From contig NZ_CALWJK010000011.1 of NCBI RefSeq assembly GCF_944380975.1, forward strand, positions 1 to 47,143: a stretch of DNA of 47,143 bases, written 5' to 3'. The stretch is from an uncultured Agathobaculum sp. (lineage in GTDB: Bacteria > Bacillota > Clostridia > Oscillospirales > Butyricicoccaceae). The position numbers and the translations under genes were made by a program. Numbering within the stretch: position 1 is the stretch's first letter; every line of letters starts with the position of its first letter. Of this stretch, positions 6,889-15,322 are shown one piece after another. The notes beneath the pieces were generated by a model. The model did not search any database. It worked only from the letters and a program-made list of their open reading frames with translations, and had not been told where the DNA came from.

Positions 6889-7803
6889 ATGTCGCTGACG
6901 ATCACCCTCTATTCCAACTACGGCGCGGGTGGGCCGTTCATTTTGGAACTGCCCGGACCGGACTGCCCGGAACCCGTATTGGACAAGCCTTGGCCGGATG
7001 TGACTTTTCCGGCCTGCAAGCTGATCCTGCATCGCGGCTGCGCCCCAGACGATTCGCTGCGACAGGTATGCCGCGGCACGCTGGAACAAGCCTGCTTCGA
7101 TGCGCCACAGTGTTCGGTCTACGACGGTCTGTGCGACCATCAGAACTTCCGCCGTGCACGACGAAAATGCCGCAAGGAGGACTATTTCGGCATCACCACG
7201 GACAACCAGATCCTGTGGCTGCAAACCAAGACCAACCAAATGCGCGAGCGGCTTCGAGTTATGGCACGCTGGACGCCGCCCGCAGACGCCAAATATCTGT
7301 ACATCGGCTACCCGGCTGATGCTGTCCCAGCCTATCGGCACACCTACCTGTTCGACACGGACGAGCGGCTGCTGCACTGGCGTTTGTGCAAGCTCGCCCC
7401 AGCCTGCACCGATTTCGCCTTTTTCAAGCTCTCGACGGCTTACGCACACCGGGCAAACGAACGCTTTGCGGCGGTCTATTACCCCGGCGACGAGATCACG
7501 CCCGCCGAACAGGCAGTCATCGACGAGCTGATGGCGTTCCCCAAGGACGACCCGCTCGCGTTCTACGACGCGTGCATGCGGCATGTTCCTTTTGAGGCGT
7601 ATGCCGTCGACCGGGAGGGCAACCGGACAGGCAGCTATTGGGGCACCGGCTTCCCGCTCGGCAAGGGATTGGCCGATTTCCTGAACCCTATTACTTGGCG
7701 CGAAATGAACCGCGTCGACGACGTCTTTGCATGGGAACGGTATTCCAGCGATATGGACGAGGAAAACGGTTTTGGAAATATCTATCAATCCATCATCGAA
7801 TGA
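6889..7803 (+). CDS. Conserved-looking protein of unknown function
   Basis: A 304-residue protein beginning MSLTITLYSNYGAGG. The start at 6889 follows GAAAGGAG by four bases and lies 14 bases after the excisionase-like gene, so the two are likely in one operon. I recognise no domain. It is rich in aromatic residues and carries a cysteine-containing middle (ACFDAPQCSVYDGLCDH, followed by RRKCRKEDYFG), hinting at metal binding or a disulfide. No signal peptide or membrane segment is seen, so it is probably cytoplasmic. The high GC and even reading frame argue that it is a functional gene. Confidence 0.75.
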   Translation: MSLTITLYSNYGAGGPFILELPGPDCPEPVLDKPWPDVTFPACKLILHRGCAPDDSLRQVCRGTLEQACFDAPQCSVYDGLCDHQNFRRARRKCRKEDYFGITTDNQILWLQTKTNQMRERLRVMARWTPPADAKYLYIGYPADAVPAYRHTYLFDTDERLLHWRLCKLAPACTDFAFFKLSTAYAHRANERFAAVYYPGDEITPAEQAVIDELMAFPKDDPLAFYDACMRHVPFEAYAVDREGNRTGSYWGTGFPLGKGLADFLNPITWREMNRVDDVFAWERYSSDMDEENGFGNIYQSIIE

Positions 7804-7860
7804 TAAGTATTATCTATGCGCTGCAATCGAATTGCATTTGAAGCCGGATTTATAAACAAA

Positions 7861-7897
7861 ACGAGAGGCTACCATTTAGGGTGAAGCCTCTCGTTCT
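7861..7897. terminator. Bidirectional terminator between convergent genes
   Basis: A 10-bp stem (ACGAGAGGCT at 7861-7870 with 7885-7894) and a 14-base loop lie between the plus-strand gene ending at 7803 and the minus-strand cell-wall cluster. On the minus strand it is followed by TTTTGTTT, on the plus strand by TCTGTT. Confidence 0.75.
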
Positions 7898-7928
7898 GTT
7901 GGCAATATAAAGCTTTGTATGATCGAAT

Positions 7929-8588
7929 TTATGCAGCTGTCTCTAAGCGCCACCGAGTATAATTACTAAGAATTTGTGCGACCTCAGCGCGGGTAATCGT
8001 ATCTTTCGGGTGGAATTTACCATCGTCACTGCCAGAAACAATATTAAGGTTATAAAGGCCTGCAATTTGTTCCCAGTACTCTGGGTTGATGTCCATATAA
8101 TCAGACCAGCCCGTATGCGCCAAAGTGATGCTACGTCCTCTGATATCTGATACCAAAGCCAATCCATAGGCAAAATCTTCTCGTGTGCAAGCTTGATCCG
8201 GATAAAAATACGCGCCGGTAAATTCAGGAGAATTTACCCACTTGATTCCGCCAAAAACTCCACCCATTACGGAGACGGCATTATAATACCATGCATTCGA
8301 AGGAACATCAGCGAAGTCCATCAGAACGCCGGTAGAAGTATCAGGTTGAACGACTTTAAAAAGAATTTGTGCGCATTCCGCTCTTGTAATGGTTGCATTA
8401 GGACGGAATGTTCCGTCTGGATAACCGTTCATATATCCAACATCTTCCACCATGGCAACTGCGTAATAAAACCAGTCATTTTCATTCACATCCGTAAAAG
8501 GTTTTGCATCTACAGCACCAGATTGTCCTATGCAGACACAAAGAGCAAAAATTATTGCAGTAAATCTTTTCAGTAGTTTTCTTTTCAT
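7929..8588 (-). CDS. Secreted protein made of three SLH domains
   Basis: A 219-residue protein. Residues 1-28 are a signal peptide (basic KRKLLKR, then a hydrophobic stretch ending near VDA). The rest is three S-layer homology domains, at about 31-85, 92-150 and 155-215, with typical motifs such as FTDVNENDWFYYAV, GYPDGTFRPNATITRAE and SGSDDGKFHPKDTITRAE. SLH domains anchor proteins to pyruvylated secondary cell-wall polymers. With nothing beyond the SLH domains, it may be a simple wall-coating protein or a spacer that competes for anchoring sites. AAAGGGAG precedes the start. It is the last gene of a minus-strand cluster of cell-envelope genes carried by the element, and its GC content is lower than that of the flanking element genes. 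Confidence 0.88.
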   Translation of the reverse strand: MKRKLLKRFTAIIFALCVCIGQSGAVDAKPFTDVNENDWFYYAVAMVEDVGYMNGYPDGTFRPNATITRAECAQILFKVVQPDTSTGVLMDFADVPSNAWYYNAVSVMGGVFGGIKWVNSPEFTGAYFYPDQACTREDFAYGLALVSDIRGRSITLAHTGWSDYMDINPEYWEQIAGLYNLNIVSGSDDGKFHPKDTITRAEVAQILSNYTRWRLETAA

Positions 8589-8683
8589 TGCATCGTGCTC
8601 CCTTTCTTACTAAAACAGTCAAACCATTGAATCATAGTAGGTTTCCTCGCCTTATCTGCACAAATAGAGCAGCTTTAGCATGA

Positions 8684-10258
8684 TTAAAGAACCGGCGAAA
8701 GCTTTCGGATGCAGCCATATGACGGATAATACAGATACCAACAATCTTCCCCTGCAGCAATAATACTTGGAAGATTAGCAACCACATTGCTCGTTAGTGG
8801 GAGACCGTCTAAAATCTGAATTTCAGAGGAATCAACTAATAATTCAGATGTTTGCTTTGAGGGATCTATGCACAGTAATCCAAAACCGCCCTTGGAAAGG
8901 GTATAGAATTTTCCATCATAATCCGACGAAATCAACGTAATAGATCTCCATGCGGTATCTTCCGTCGGCTCAACCGGAATACGTTCCATGGTATTTTCAT
9001 TTAGGTTGAACCGGACCAAATCTGTACGTAAACCCATAAGCTCACCGTTGGAATATCCCAAATGCATCCAACTAGTTTCCGGTGAACTGGCGTTCCCTGC
9101 GATGTAATTCTGTGGCTCTGTTACAAAATTCCATCGTTTAAGGGCATTAGAATAAATCAAAGCACCTGATGAATCTATAACAGCACTATCTTGCATACTA
9201 ACATCGCTATCAGATGGTTGACGTCTATAAAAACCATCTGCGGTTAAATATGTTCCTAAAACACTCTGGTTTTTTACGTCATATGCCATTATGCACATCG
9301 TGTCTTTATCTGAAATCCACGAGTACATTAACGCATAAACTCGTTCATGTTGAGCGTCCGTTGCCAGTTCCTGTACAAACCAATCTTCATAACTAAGAAG
9401 ATCGTATTTGTGTTGCAGCGACAATGGCATAGTTCCGTTAAATACCATTTCTCCGTTGGCGTAAATTTTATTGTTTGCCGTGTAATACAGTGTACCTGAA
9501 GAATCCACTAACATTTCTCGAACATTTGCAACATTGTATACGGTTTCAATTTGATGTGTATAAGGACTACTGTTCTTGACACGCTGTGATGGATCGATCA
9601 TCCGAGAGATAATCGCAGCAACTTCTGCACGTGTGATATTCGAATCCGGATGGAAGGTACCTTGGCTGTCACTTCCCGTCAGAATGCCTGCGCGGTACAA
9701 CGCATAAATCCGCTTGTTGGCATCCATGAATACGATGTCATCTACATCAGGGAGAGAGCCATCCGCAATTGTATTGATTACCGTATATTCACTCGACGGC
9801 ATCGCGGCATACATCAAATATGCAAAATAGCTTCTGCTAGCCGGTGTATCTGCTACCATAGTGCCCCCATCTACCATATATGCCATGCCGCAAATCTCAT
9901 GGTCGATGTGCTCCATGCAGTATTCTATATACGGCGTATACCAAGCCCCCGACTTTGCAGGAATGGTGTTGCCGTGATAGGTCGCATGAATGCGCGCTAC
10001 CAACGTCTGCACTTCCGCCACCGTAATATTATCCTCCGGCGAATAGGTTGTATTGCTTGAACCATTCACCAATCCAAGCTCATAGGCAGTTTTTACATTG
10101 TCATAGTACCAAACGTTTGCAGCTACATCTGTAAATTGACCGGAATAAGTACGTTGCTGCGTAAAGTCACTTAATGCAGCGCCTGCCACAGGCAGCATCC
10201 CGCCAAACAAAGTAAGCGCTGTCAGTGCCAATGCCATTTTTCTTTTCAATAGCTTCAT
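8684..10258 (-). CDS. SLH-domain cell-surface protein with large C-terminal domain
   Basis: About 524 residues, with a signal peptide (KRKMALALTALTLFGGMLPVAGA) and an N-terminal SLH region. The first SLH repeat (FTDVAANVWYYDNVKTAYEL to NITVAEVQ) and the third (GSDSQGTFHPDSNITRAEVA, about 200-230) are clear; the middle one is degenerate. Residues ~240-524 contain repeated short beta-strand patterns with SG-LYY/IYSN elements and could form a beta-propeller, but I do not recognise a named family. The ATG pair at 10261/10258 follows AAAGAGGGAG; the frame upstream overlaps the amidase stop and is less likely. It probably sits on the cell wall and is co-transcribed with the amidase upstream. Confidence 0.85.
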   Translation of the reverse strand: MKLLKRKMALALTALTLFGGMLPVAGAALSDFTQQRTYSGQFTDVAANVWYYDNVKTAYELGLVNGSSNTTYSPEDNITVAEVQTLVARIHATYHGNTIPAKSGAWYTPYIEYCMEHIDHEICGMAYMVDGGTMVADTPASRSYFAYLMYAAMPSSEYTVINTIADGSLPDVDDIVFMDANKRIYALYRAGILTGSDSQGTFHPDSNITRAEVAAIISRMIDPSQRVKNSSPYTHQIETVYNVANVREMLVDSSGTLYYTANNKIYANGEMVFNGTMPLSLQHKYDLLSYEDWFVQELATDAQHERVYALMYSWISDKDTMCIMAYDVKNQSVLGTYLTADGFYRRQPSDSDVSMQDSAVIDSSGALIYSNALKRWNFVTEPQNYIAGNASSPETSWMHLGYSNGELMGLRTDLVRFNLNENTMERIPVEPTEDTAWRSITLISSDYDGKFYTLSKGGFGLLCIDPSKQTSELLVDSSEIQILDGLPLTSNVVANLPSIIAAGEDCWYLYYPSYGCIRKLSPVL

Positions 10259-10272
10259 CATTACTCCCTCTT

Positions 10273-11082
10273 TCATTCATTATTTTTCTGATCCGCAAAA
10301 TACGCTATAATGCCATCACACACCCCCTGCGCCAATTGATCCTGATAGTTTTGGGTCTCCATCAGTGCATCCTCCTCTGGGTTGCTCATAAAGCCCATTT
10401 CAATTAAAATTGTCGGTACTTCTGCGAAGTTAAACCCAGTTAAATCAGAGCGCTGCACAATGCCGTTATTTTTCGCACCGGTAGCCTTTATAGCAGCCGT
10501 CAACACACATTCTCCGGCAAGGCGACTTGGCTCCACAATCGTCTGTGAAGCAAGCTGTTCTCCATACGGCACCAGCATGGACATTCCATGTACCGAAGAG
10601 TCAGTTGAGCCATCGGCGTGAATGCGAATACACAGATCCGCTTGCTTCTCATTTGCTAGCTTTGCTCTCTTATAGCTGGTCATATCGCTTTCATGAGTCG
10701 TGCGCGTCATTACAACCGTCGCGCCCTGCTTTTCCAACAGCGTCTGCAGCTCCAAGCCGACCGACAAATTCAGTTGTTCTTCTGTTTGATTTTTGCCCGC
10801 TGTGCCACCCACAAACGCCTCTTTTGTCTCGCTGCTATAGGGATTGATCGGTTCCTGTTCCCGCAAATTGGTAACCTCATGACCAGGATCTACACAGATC
10901 ACTTTTCCCTCCAACGGCAAATTCTTTTCCGGTTGCACCATCTCCTGTTCGTCCTGCTTCACCTGTTGTTGAGATGATACAGGGGCTGTCTGGTTCGATA
11001 CGCTTTCCGTTTTTTCTTGCAGACTGGATGTGCACCCACTCAGACACAAAATAGCCAACAAACAACAAAATATTTGTTTCAT
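10273..11082 (-). CDS. Lipoprotein N-acetylmuramoyl-L-alanine amidase (Amidase_3)
   Basis: About 269 residues. The N-terminus is a lipoprotein signal (CCLLAILCLSGC, with Cys at about 17). A Gln/Ser-rich linker leads to a zinc-dependent amidase domain of the LytC/CwlD/AmiC type: VICVDPGHE (first zinc His), a Glu in KNQTEEQLNLSVG, LCIRIHADGS (second metal His) and the catalytic region PTILIEMGFMSNPEED near the end. The enzyme cleaves the amide bond between MurNAc and L-Ala in peptidoglycan, here presumably at the outer face of the membrane. The ATG at 11082 overlaps the stop of the preceding gene (ATGA) and has GGGGATGG upstream, so translation is coupled. CwlD-type amidases make spore cortex muramic lactam, which is suggestive given the sporulation setting, but nothing here proves it. 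Confidence 0.9.
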   Translation of the reverse strand: MKQIFCCLLAILCLSGCTSSLQEKTESVSNQTAPVSSQQQVKQDEQEMVQPEKNLPLEGKVICVDPGHEVTNLREQEPINPYSSETKEAFVGGTAGKNQTEEQLNLSVGLELQTLLEKQGATVVMTRTTHESDMTSYKRAKLANEKQADLCIRIHADGSTDSSVHGMSMLVPYGEQLASQTIVEPSRLAGECVLTAAIKATGAKNNGIVQRSDLTGFNFAEVPTILIEMGFMSNPEEDALMETQNYQDQLAQGVCDGIIAYFADQKNNE

Positions 11083-12653
11083 TGGTTCCATCCCCGTGCC
11101 TTTTCATACGCAACAATGGTTTCAGCATTCTGCTTTTCTGTTGTGTTGAGCATATCATTGGAAAAAGCAGCGTTTGGCACATACCATGTGGCGGTAGCAA
11201 AGAAATCTGCCCATTCCTGCGATGAAAACGTATACCCGTGACGCGCATAGATTTCATTTCGGATAGCGGCAACCTCCATGCGGGTCAACTCGTTCAGATC
11301 TGCATCCGTAATCGTCAACGTATCGGTCGGCCAAAGATGATCTTCACCGATCGTATATCCACCCAAGCCATCCATTTCATTGGAGTAGGTATGATTCTCG
11401 TGATAGAACTTATAGGATTGCGTCTGCGGCGCACTTTCCGGCTCAGATATGTTTCCTGCCGTATCATAATCTCGCGTACAATGCTCATGCGACATGGCGA
11501 AGCTATAATTGCCGCTGCCATCCACAGTAATCGTTAAATACAGTTCTCCATCCTCAAAGTCCAAAATGATATCGCCCGTGTTGCCGCGATCATCTTCATA
11601 ATAACCGCCCGCTTGGGTCCCCTCGTAATTGAGTTCGATCTGCGCATACTCAATGTTGGTGACACGATCGCCTTGATTCCATACTCCATTTGCAGAGAAA
11701 TAAAACTGATCGTTGTTATTTTCGATGGTAAAACCAACAAAGCCATCCATGTAACTGTTATACCGATCCACCATCCAAGAGCCCACATAATCATTCATAT
11801 CGATTGTGTAAGCTTGTGAATCCAAAGAATCATCCGTTTCTGGAGATATTGGCTCTATGGAATCAACAATTTCCTGATTTGGTACCATATCATCTAATAT
11901 CTGTTCATTCGCTCCACTAAACGCGCCAATCAACGCACTCATTAAAAGCGAAGACAAAATACTCATAAGAAGCATATAGGCAATCCAACTGACAAACCAA
12001 GTTAAAATAGCCCTGCCGATGGAGGGATCCGGCTTCAAATCATGTCTTGCCACTTTATCTTCGACATGACGCATATAAATTTGATTAAACCGTTTTGATA
12101 GTAAAAGCGCTGCAACCCAAAACCATATCGAAACCGGTATGGAAAGGCATTCCACAATAATTCCAAGGATAAATTGAATCTGTAGCAACAGTATACCAAG
12201 CACCTGTAGGCCGATACTCAGTATCAAAGGTAGGCGAACTGCTTTCAGCCACTCTCGCCATACATTGCGATAGGATGCATGACCTATACCAAGAAAGAAC
12301 GATGCCCAATTTATTTTGCTTTTGGCACCCTGTCGCATGCGAACAAATTGAGTCAAATAGTACTCTGCATTCTTCCCGATGATCTGCTGCACAACTGTTT
12401 CCGAATTCGTTTCTTCTGACCCTGTATTTGATGCACTCGCTGCGGATTGTTCTGCTGTCTGCTGTTGAGAGAATTGGATTCCATCCTGCGTTTTGGATAC
12501 CCTATGGGACTCGGTTGTAGAGGCTGTCTCAGGCTGTGGTGGATCAGACTTTTGCGCTTGTCCGTTTGAGAATTCTGATACGATTTTTGCACCGCAATTC
12601 GTGCAAAACGCACTTCCATCCGGCAATTCTTTGCCGCACTTTGTACAAAACAT
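11079..12653 (-). CDS. Zinc-ribbon membrane protein with C-terminal YARHG domain
   Basis: A 524-residue protein. It starts with a zinc ribbon (CTKCGKELPDGSAFCTNCG, residues 3-21) and a low-complexity Gln/Ser/Thr stretch. A membrane part follows with two or more hydrophobic segments (about 125-185 and 215-240). The remainder is probably external, containing a beta-rich domain and, near residues 445-515, a YARHG domain (RNEIYARHGYTF, then WYVPNAAFSND and LNTTEKQN). YARHG domains are found outside the membrane in many Firmicutes; their function is not established. It lies between a second zinc-ribbon protein and the amidase in one operon, which suggests a joint envelope function. A clear AAGGAG precedes the start. 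Confidence 0.85.
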   Translation of the reverse strand: MFCTKCGKELPDGSAFCTNCGAKIVSEFSNGQAQKSDPPQPETASTTESHRVSKTQDGIQFSQQQTAEQSAASASNTGSEETNSETVVQQIIGKNAEYYLTQFVRMRQGAKSKINWASFFLGIGHASYRNVWREWLKAVRLPLILSIGLQVLGILLLQIQFILGIIVECLSIPVSIWFWVAALLLSKRFNQIYMRHVEDKVARHDLKPDPSIGRAILTWFVSWIAYMLLMSILSSLLMSALIGAFSGANEQILDDMVPNQEIVDSIEPISPETDDSLDSQAYTIDMNDYVGSWMVDRYNSYMDGFVGFTIENNNDQFYFSANGVWNQGDRVTNIEYAQIELNYEGTQAGGYYEDDRGNTGDIILDFEDGELYLTITVDGSGNYSFAMSHEHCTRDYDTAGNISEPESAPQTQSYKFYHENHTYSNEMDGLGGYTIGEDHLWPTDTLTITDADLNELTRMEVAAIRNEIYARHGYTFSSQEWADFFATATWYVPNAAFSNDMLNTTEKQNAETIVAYEKARGWNQ

Positions 12654-12672
12654 ATGTATTACTCCTTACTTT

Positions 12673-13359
12673 TTATGAAAACAATGCCTGCAAGAAAGCA
12701 TATCCTAACAAAGAATCTGTATTCCCTGTATAGACGTACTCCAGCAAAGCTGAAATTGATAACGCGTCAGTATAATACTCCCCATCGACCGCAACGGATT
12801 CCACACGGAAGCGATTATCTAAAACTTTGAACACGATTTCCCAATCAGTGACCGTATCGGAATCATAGCCTGTGAACGTGACATACGTTATATCCCCACT
12901 ATTTTCCGACGACCATGATCCTTTTAAAAACCGTTCTTCAAACGCTTCGCCTACCGTTTTATCTGAATAATCATCGAAGGTGCCGTTCTGGACAATACTG
13001 CTGGCTTTATCCTCAGACAAAATTCCAATTACAAACAAGATAACCACAACGATACCGATTCCCGCCAGTACTTTCGTCCAGTTCTTTTTCTTTGGGCGTA
13101 CCATACTAAAATCCGTGATCGGTTGAGGATTTCCGGTTTGATCCTGCGTATAAGTACCCGTACCTGCTGAAGCTGTATTGGCAGCTCCTCCAATCGGAGT
13201 TCCGCAACTACCACAGAATTTCGTACCCGACTCCAGCTTTGCACCGCATTTCGGACAAAACAGTGCACTGTTCTGCTCTGGCACTGTAGCGCCACATTTA
13301 TTGCAAAATTTCGCATGATCTGGTAGCTCAGCACCGCAATTTATACATCTTTTGCTCAT
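12673..13359 (-). CDS. Double zinc-ribbon membrane protein
   Basis: A 228-residue protein with two tandem zinc ribbons at the N-terminus (CINCGAELPDHAKFCNKCG and CPKCGAKLESGTKFCGSCG, residues 5-53). A linker and one transmembrane helix follow (VLAGIGIVVVILFVIGIL, about 96-113), then an extracytoplasmic domain of ~110 residues without a recognised family. This is a common Firmicutes architecture (zinc_ribbon_2 proteins) of unknown role. It is the first gene of the minus-strand cell-envelope operon and has a matched promoter upstream. The downstream gene follows after 19 bases. Confidence 0.82.
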   Translation of the reverse strand: MSKRCINCGAELPDHAKFCNKCGATVPEQNSALFCPKCGAKLESGTKFCGSCGTPIGGAANTASAGTGTYTQDQTGNPQPITDFSMVRPKKKNWTKVLAGIGIVVVILFVIGILSEDKASSIVQNGTFDDYSDKTVGEAFEERFLKGSWSSENSGDITYVTFTGYDSDTVTDWEIVFKVLDNRFRVESVAVDGEYYTDALSISALLEYVYTGNTDSLLGYAFLQALFS

Positions 13360-13397
13360 TTCAACTCCCCCTGATCATTTCAATCTTTATAGGTATT

Positions 13398-13427
13398 ATT
13401 ATACAATACTTTTAAGGATTTGCGCAA
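13398..13427 (-). promoter_or_regulatory. Sigma-A promoter of the cell-envelope operon
   Basis: On the minus strand, TTGCGC (13422-13427) and TATAAT (13398-13403) are 18 bases apart, about 40 bases before the zinc-ribbon gene. The divergent XRE regulator gene begins 45 bases from the -35 box, so regulation by that protein is plausible but unproven. Confidence 0.65.
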
Positions 13428-13471
13428 TACTAATTGTGAAGATATCGTAATACCAAAGGGCAGGTGAAGCT

Positions 13472-13801
13472 ATGTATTGTGCAATCGATATCGGAAGCCG
13501 CATCCGATACTTCCGTAAGCTGAAAGGATGGAGTCAGGAAACTTTAGCACTACAGGCAGAGATCAACCCCGCATTCTTAGGACATTTGGAACGCGGCCTT
13601 AAGAGCCCAACCGTAAAAACGCTGGAAAAGATCGCTTGCGCGCTAGATATTTCAATGGCAGAACTATTCGCCAAGCCGAAACCAGTCAGCGGAGAAAAAG
13701 ATGCCATATTGACGGAACTGCACGATCTGCTTCAAGGCCTTTCTGTTAATAATCTAAACAAAATTGCAATCATCTTACAGAATATCTTATCGCTTGAGTA
13801 A
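13472..13801 (+). CDS. XRE-family transcriptional regulator
   Basis: A 109-residue protein with an N-terminal Cro/C1-type helix-turn-helix (IGSRIRYFRKLKGWSQETLALQ, then INPAFLGHLERG and SPTVKTLEKIACAL, residues 7-66). A C-terminal helical segment is suited to dimerisation or to an antirepressor contact. The SQETLA..AEINPAFLG pattern is typical of small single-domain repressors on mobile elements. It is transcribed divergently from the cell-envelope operon across a 112-base intergenic region and is probably the regulator of that operon, of itself, or of the following amidoligase genes. Confidence 0.88.
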   Translation: MYCAIDIGSRIRYFRKLKGWSQETLALQAEINPAFLGHLERGLKSPTVKTLEKIACALDISMAELFAKPKPVSGEKDAILTELHDLLQGLSVNNLNKIAIILQNILSLE

Positions 13802-13862
13802 ATAATGGCCGCTTTTTCACATCTGAACCTGCAGCCATATCAAACACATACTATAATAATAG

Positions 13863-13892
13863 AGCCACTGGAACGACGTCGTTCCAGTGGCT
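13863..13892. terminator. 30-bp perfect palindrome, probable terminator or attenuator
   Basis: AGCCACTGGAACGAC (13863-13877) is followed directly by its exact complement (13878-13892) with no spacer, then ATTTTCGTTTT. As RNA it would form an 11-13 bp stem with a GACGUC-type loop. It lies 62 bases after the XRE gene and 28 bases before DUF960, so it may end the regulator transcript and attenuate readthrough. The perfect symmetry would also suit a protein operator. Confidence 0.6.
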
Positions 13893-13919
13893 ATTTTCGT
13901 TTTCAAAGGAGAATTGCCT

Positions 13920-14207
13920 ATGTTTCAAAACCCGAAGTACTTGACCCGCGGCGTGCAGCATGGCCTTCCCGCTTGGTTGGTGATCCTGCTCTGGAGCCTC
14001 ATTGACCGCATCCCGGACGAACAACGCGATTACTTGCAAGTCTTCCGGCTGACGCACACCGGCACCGGCCAACACATCGCCCACTCGCAGGAGCAACCGC
14101 CCTATTCCTATGAAATGGACGTACCCTGTGACGAGGCAATCACCGCCAAAATCTATGTCATTGACGATCAAACCCACAGCACCATGCTGCTGGCCGAAGA
14201 ATATTAG
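13920..14207 (+). CDS. DUF960 family protein
   Basis: A 95-residue protein beginning MFQNPKYLTRGVQHGLPAWL. The pattern KYLTRGV near the N-terminus, LLWSLID, DYLQVFRL and HSQEQPPY matches the DUF960 family as I know it from streptococcal and clostridial plasmids and ICEs. Its function is unknown. The start at 13920 was chosen because AAAGGAG precedes it by eight bases; the upstream Met lies within the palindrome. It is followed after 14 bases by the amidoligase gene and likely forms one operon with it and the glutamine amidotransferase. Confidence 0.82.
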   Translation: MFQNPKYLTRGVQHGLPAWLVILLWSLIDRIPDEQRDYLQVFRLTHTGTGQHIAHSQEQPPYSYEMDVPCDEAITAKIYVIDDQTHSTMLLAEEY

Positions 14208-14221
14208 AGGAGGAAAATGCT

Positions 14222-15322
14222 ATGCAAGAAACCTACACCTGTGACCACTGCGGCGCTGTCCACCCGCTTGATGAAATGTTTCACGTTGGCGACGACCTGC
14301 TCTGCCCGGACTGCGCAGGCGACCTGACTATCCTGTGTGACGAATGCGGCACGCGCATCTACATCGACGATGACGAAGGTGACGACGCCCATGTACTCTG
14401 CCGCGCCTGCCGGGAGCGCTTTTATACCCACTGCGAACGTTGCGGCGCGTTGATTACAAACGACTCTGTCTACCAATATGGCGGCGAAGATCTTTGCCGT
14501 GATTGCTATGATGACCGATGCGAGTCCGGACCAGTCCATGAATATAGCTATATGCCGGAACTGGTGTTTCATGGCAAGGGGCTGCGCCGCTTTGGTGTGG
14601 AACTCGAGATCGACGAGGGCGGAGAAAGCACTGCGCACGCCCGTCGTTTTCTCGACATTGCCAACCGTCACACCGAAAACCTGTACATCAAAACAGACGG
14701 CAGCTTGGACGATGGGTTGGAACTTGTCACCCACCCAATGACGCTGGACTATCATCTGAACGACATGCCGTGGAAAGATATTTTGGATGAAGCGAAACGT
14801 CTTGGCTATCGCAGCCACGGCGCAGGTACCTGCGGGTTGCACGTTCATGTTTCACGCATGGCGTTCGGCTGTACTTACGAGACACAGGAATCCTGTATCG
14901 CGCGGCTGGTGTACTTCGTCGAAAAGTTCTGGCCGGAGTTGCTGCGATTCAGCCGGAGGACACAGGCACAGCTCAACCGCTGGGCAGCACGTTACGGCAT
15001 GAAACTGTGTCCACGAGAACAACTCAACCACGCGAAGGACTCCTGTGCCGGACGATACACCGCCGTTAACCTTACCAATGCGGACACGATTGAGCTTCGC
15101 TTATTCCGCGGCACGCTAAAACTGAATACCTTAATCGCCACTTTGCAGATGGTCAACCACCTCTGCGAGGTGGCGATTTCGCTTTCCGACACTGAATTGC
15201 AGGACATGAGTTGGTTCGATTTTCTCGACCGTATCGACGAACCTGAGCTGATTCAATATCTGAAAGAACGTCGGCTTTATGTGAATGAACCTGTTACGAA
15301 CGATACAGAGGAGGTTTGCTGA
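14222..15322 (+). CDS. Amidoligase-family enzyme with N-terminal zinc ribbons
   Basis: A 366-residue protein. The first ~100 residues contain several CxxC pairs (CDHCG, CPDC, CDECG, CRAC, CERCG, CRDC) forming tandem treble-clef or LIM-like zinc ribbons. The rest shows hallmarks of the glutamine-synthetase-like amidoligase family: FGVELEID (about 123-130), KTDGSLDDGLELVTHPM, the metal-binding GLHVHVSR (about 202-209), and AGRYTAVNL and IELRLFRGTL near the end. Known family analysis predicts ATP-dependent amide bond formation between a carboxylate and an amine, often beside glutamine amidotransferases. Here the next gene is exactly such an enzyme, overlapping by one base, so ammonia could be delivered to this ligase. 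The substrate is unknown. Confidence 0.85.
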   Translation: MQETYTCDHCGAVHPLDEMFHVGDDLLCPDCAGDLTILCDECGTRIYIDDDEGDDAHVLCRACRERFYTHCERCGALITNDSVYQYGGEDLCRDCYDDRCESGPVHEYSYMPELVFHGKGLRRFGVELEIDEGGESTAHARRFLDIANRHTENLYIKTDGSLDDGLELVTHPMTLDYHLNDMPWKDILDEAKRLGYRSHGAGTCGLHVHVSRMAFGCTYETQESCIARLVYFVEKFWPELLRFSRRTQAQLNRWAARYGMKLCPREQLNHAKDSCAGRYTAVNLTNADTIELRLFRGTLKLNTLIATLQMVNHLCEVAISLSDTELQDMSWFDFLDRIDEPELIQYLKERRLYVNEPVTNDTEEVC

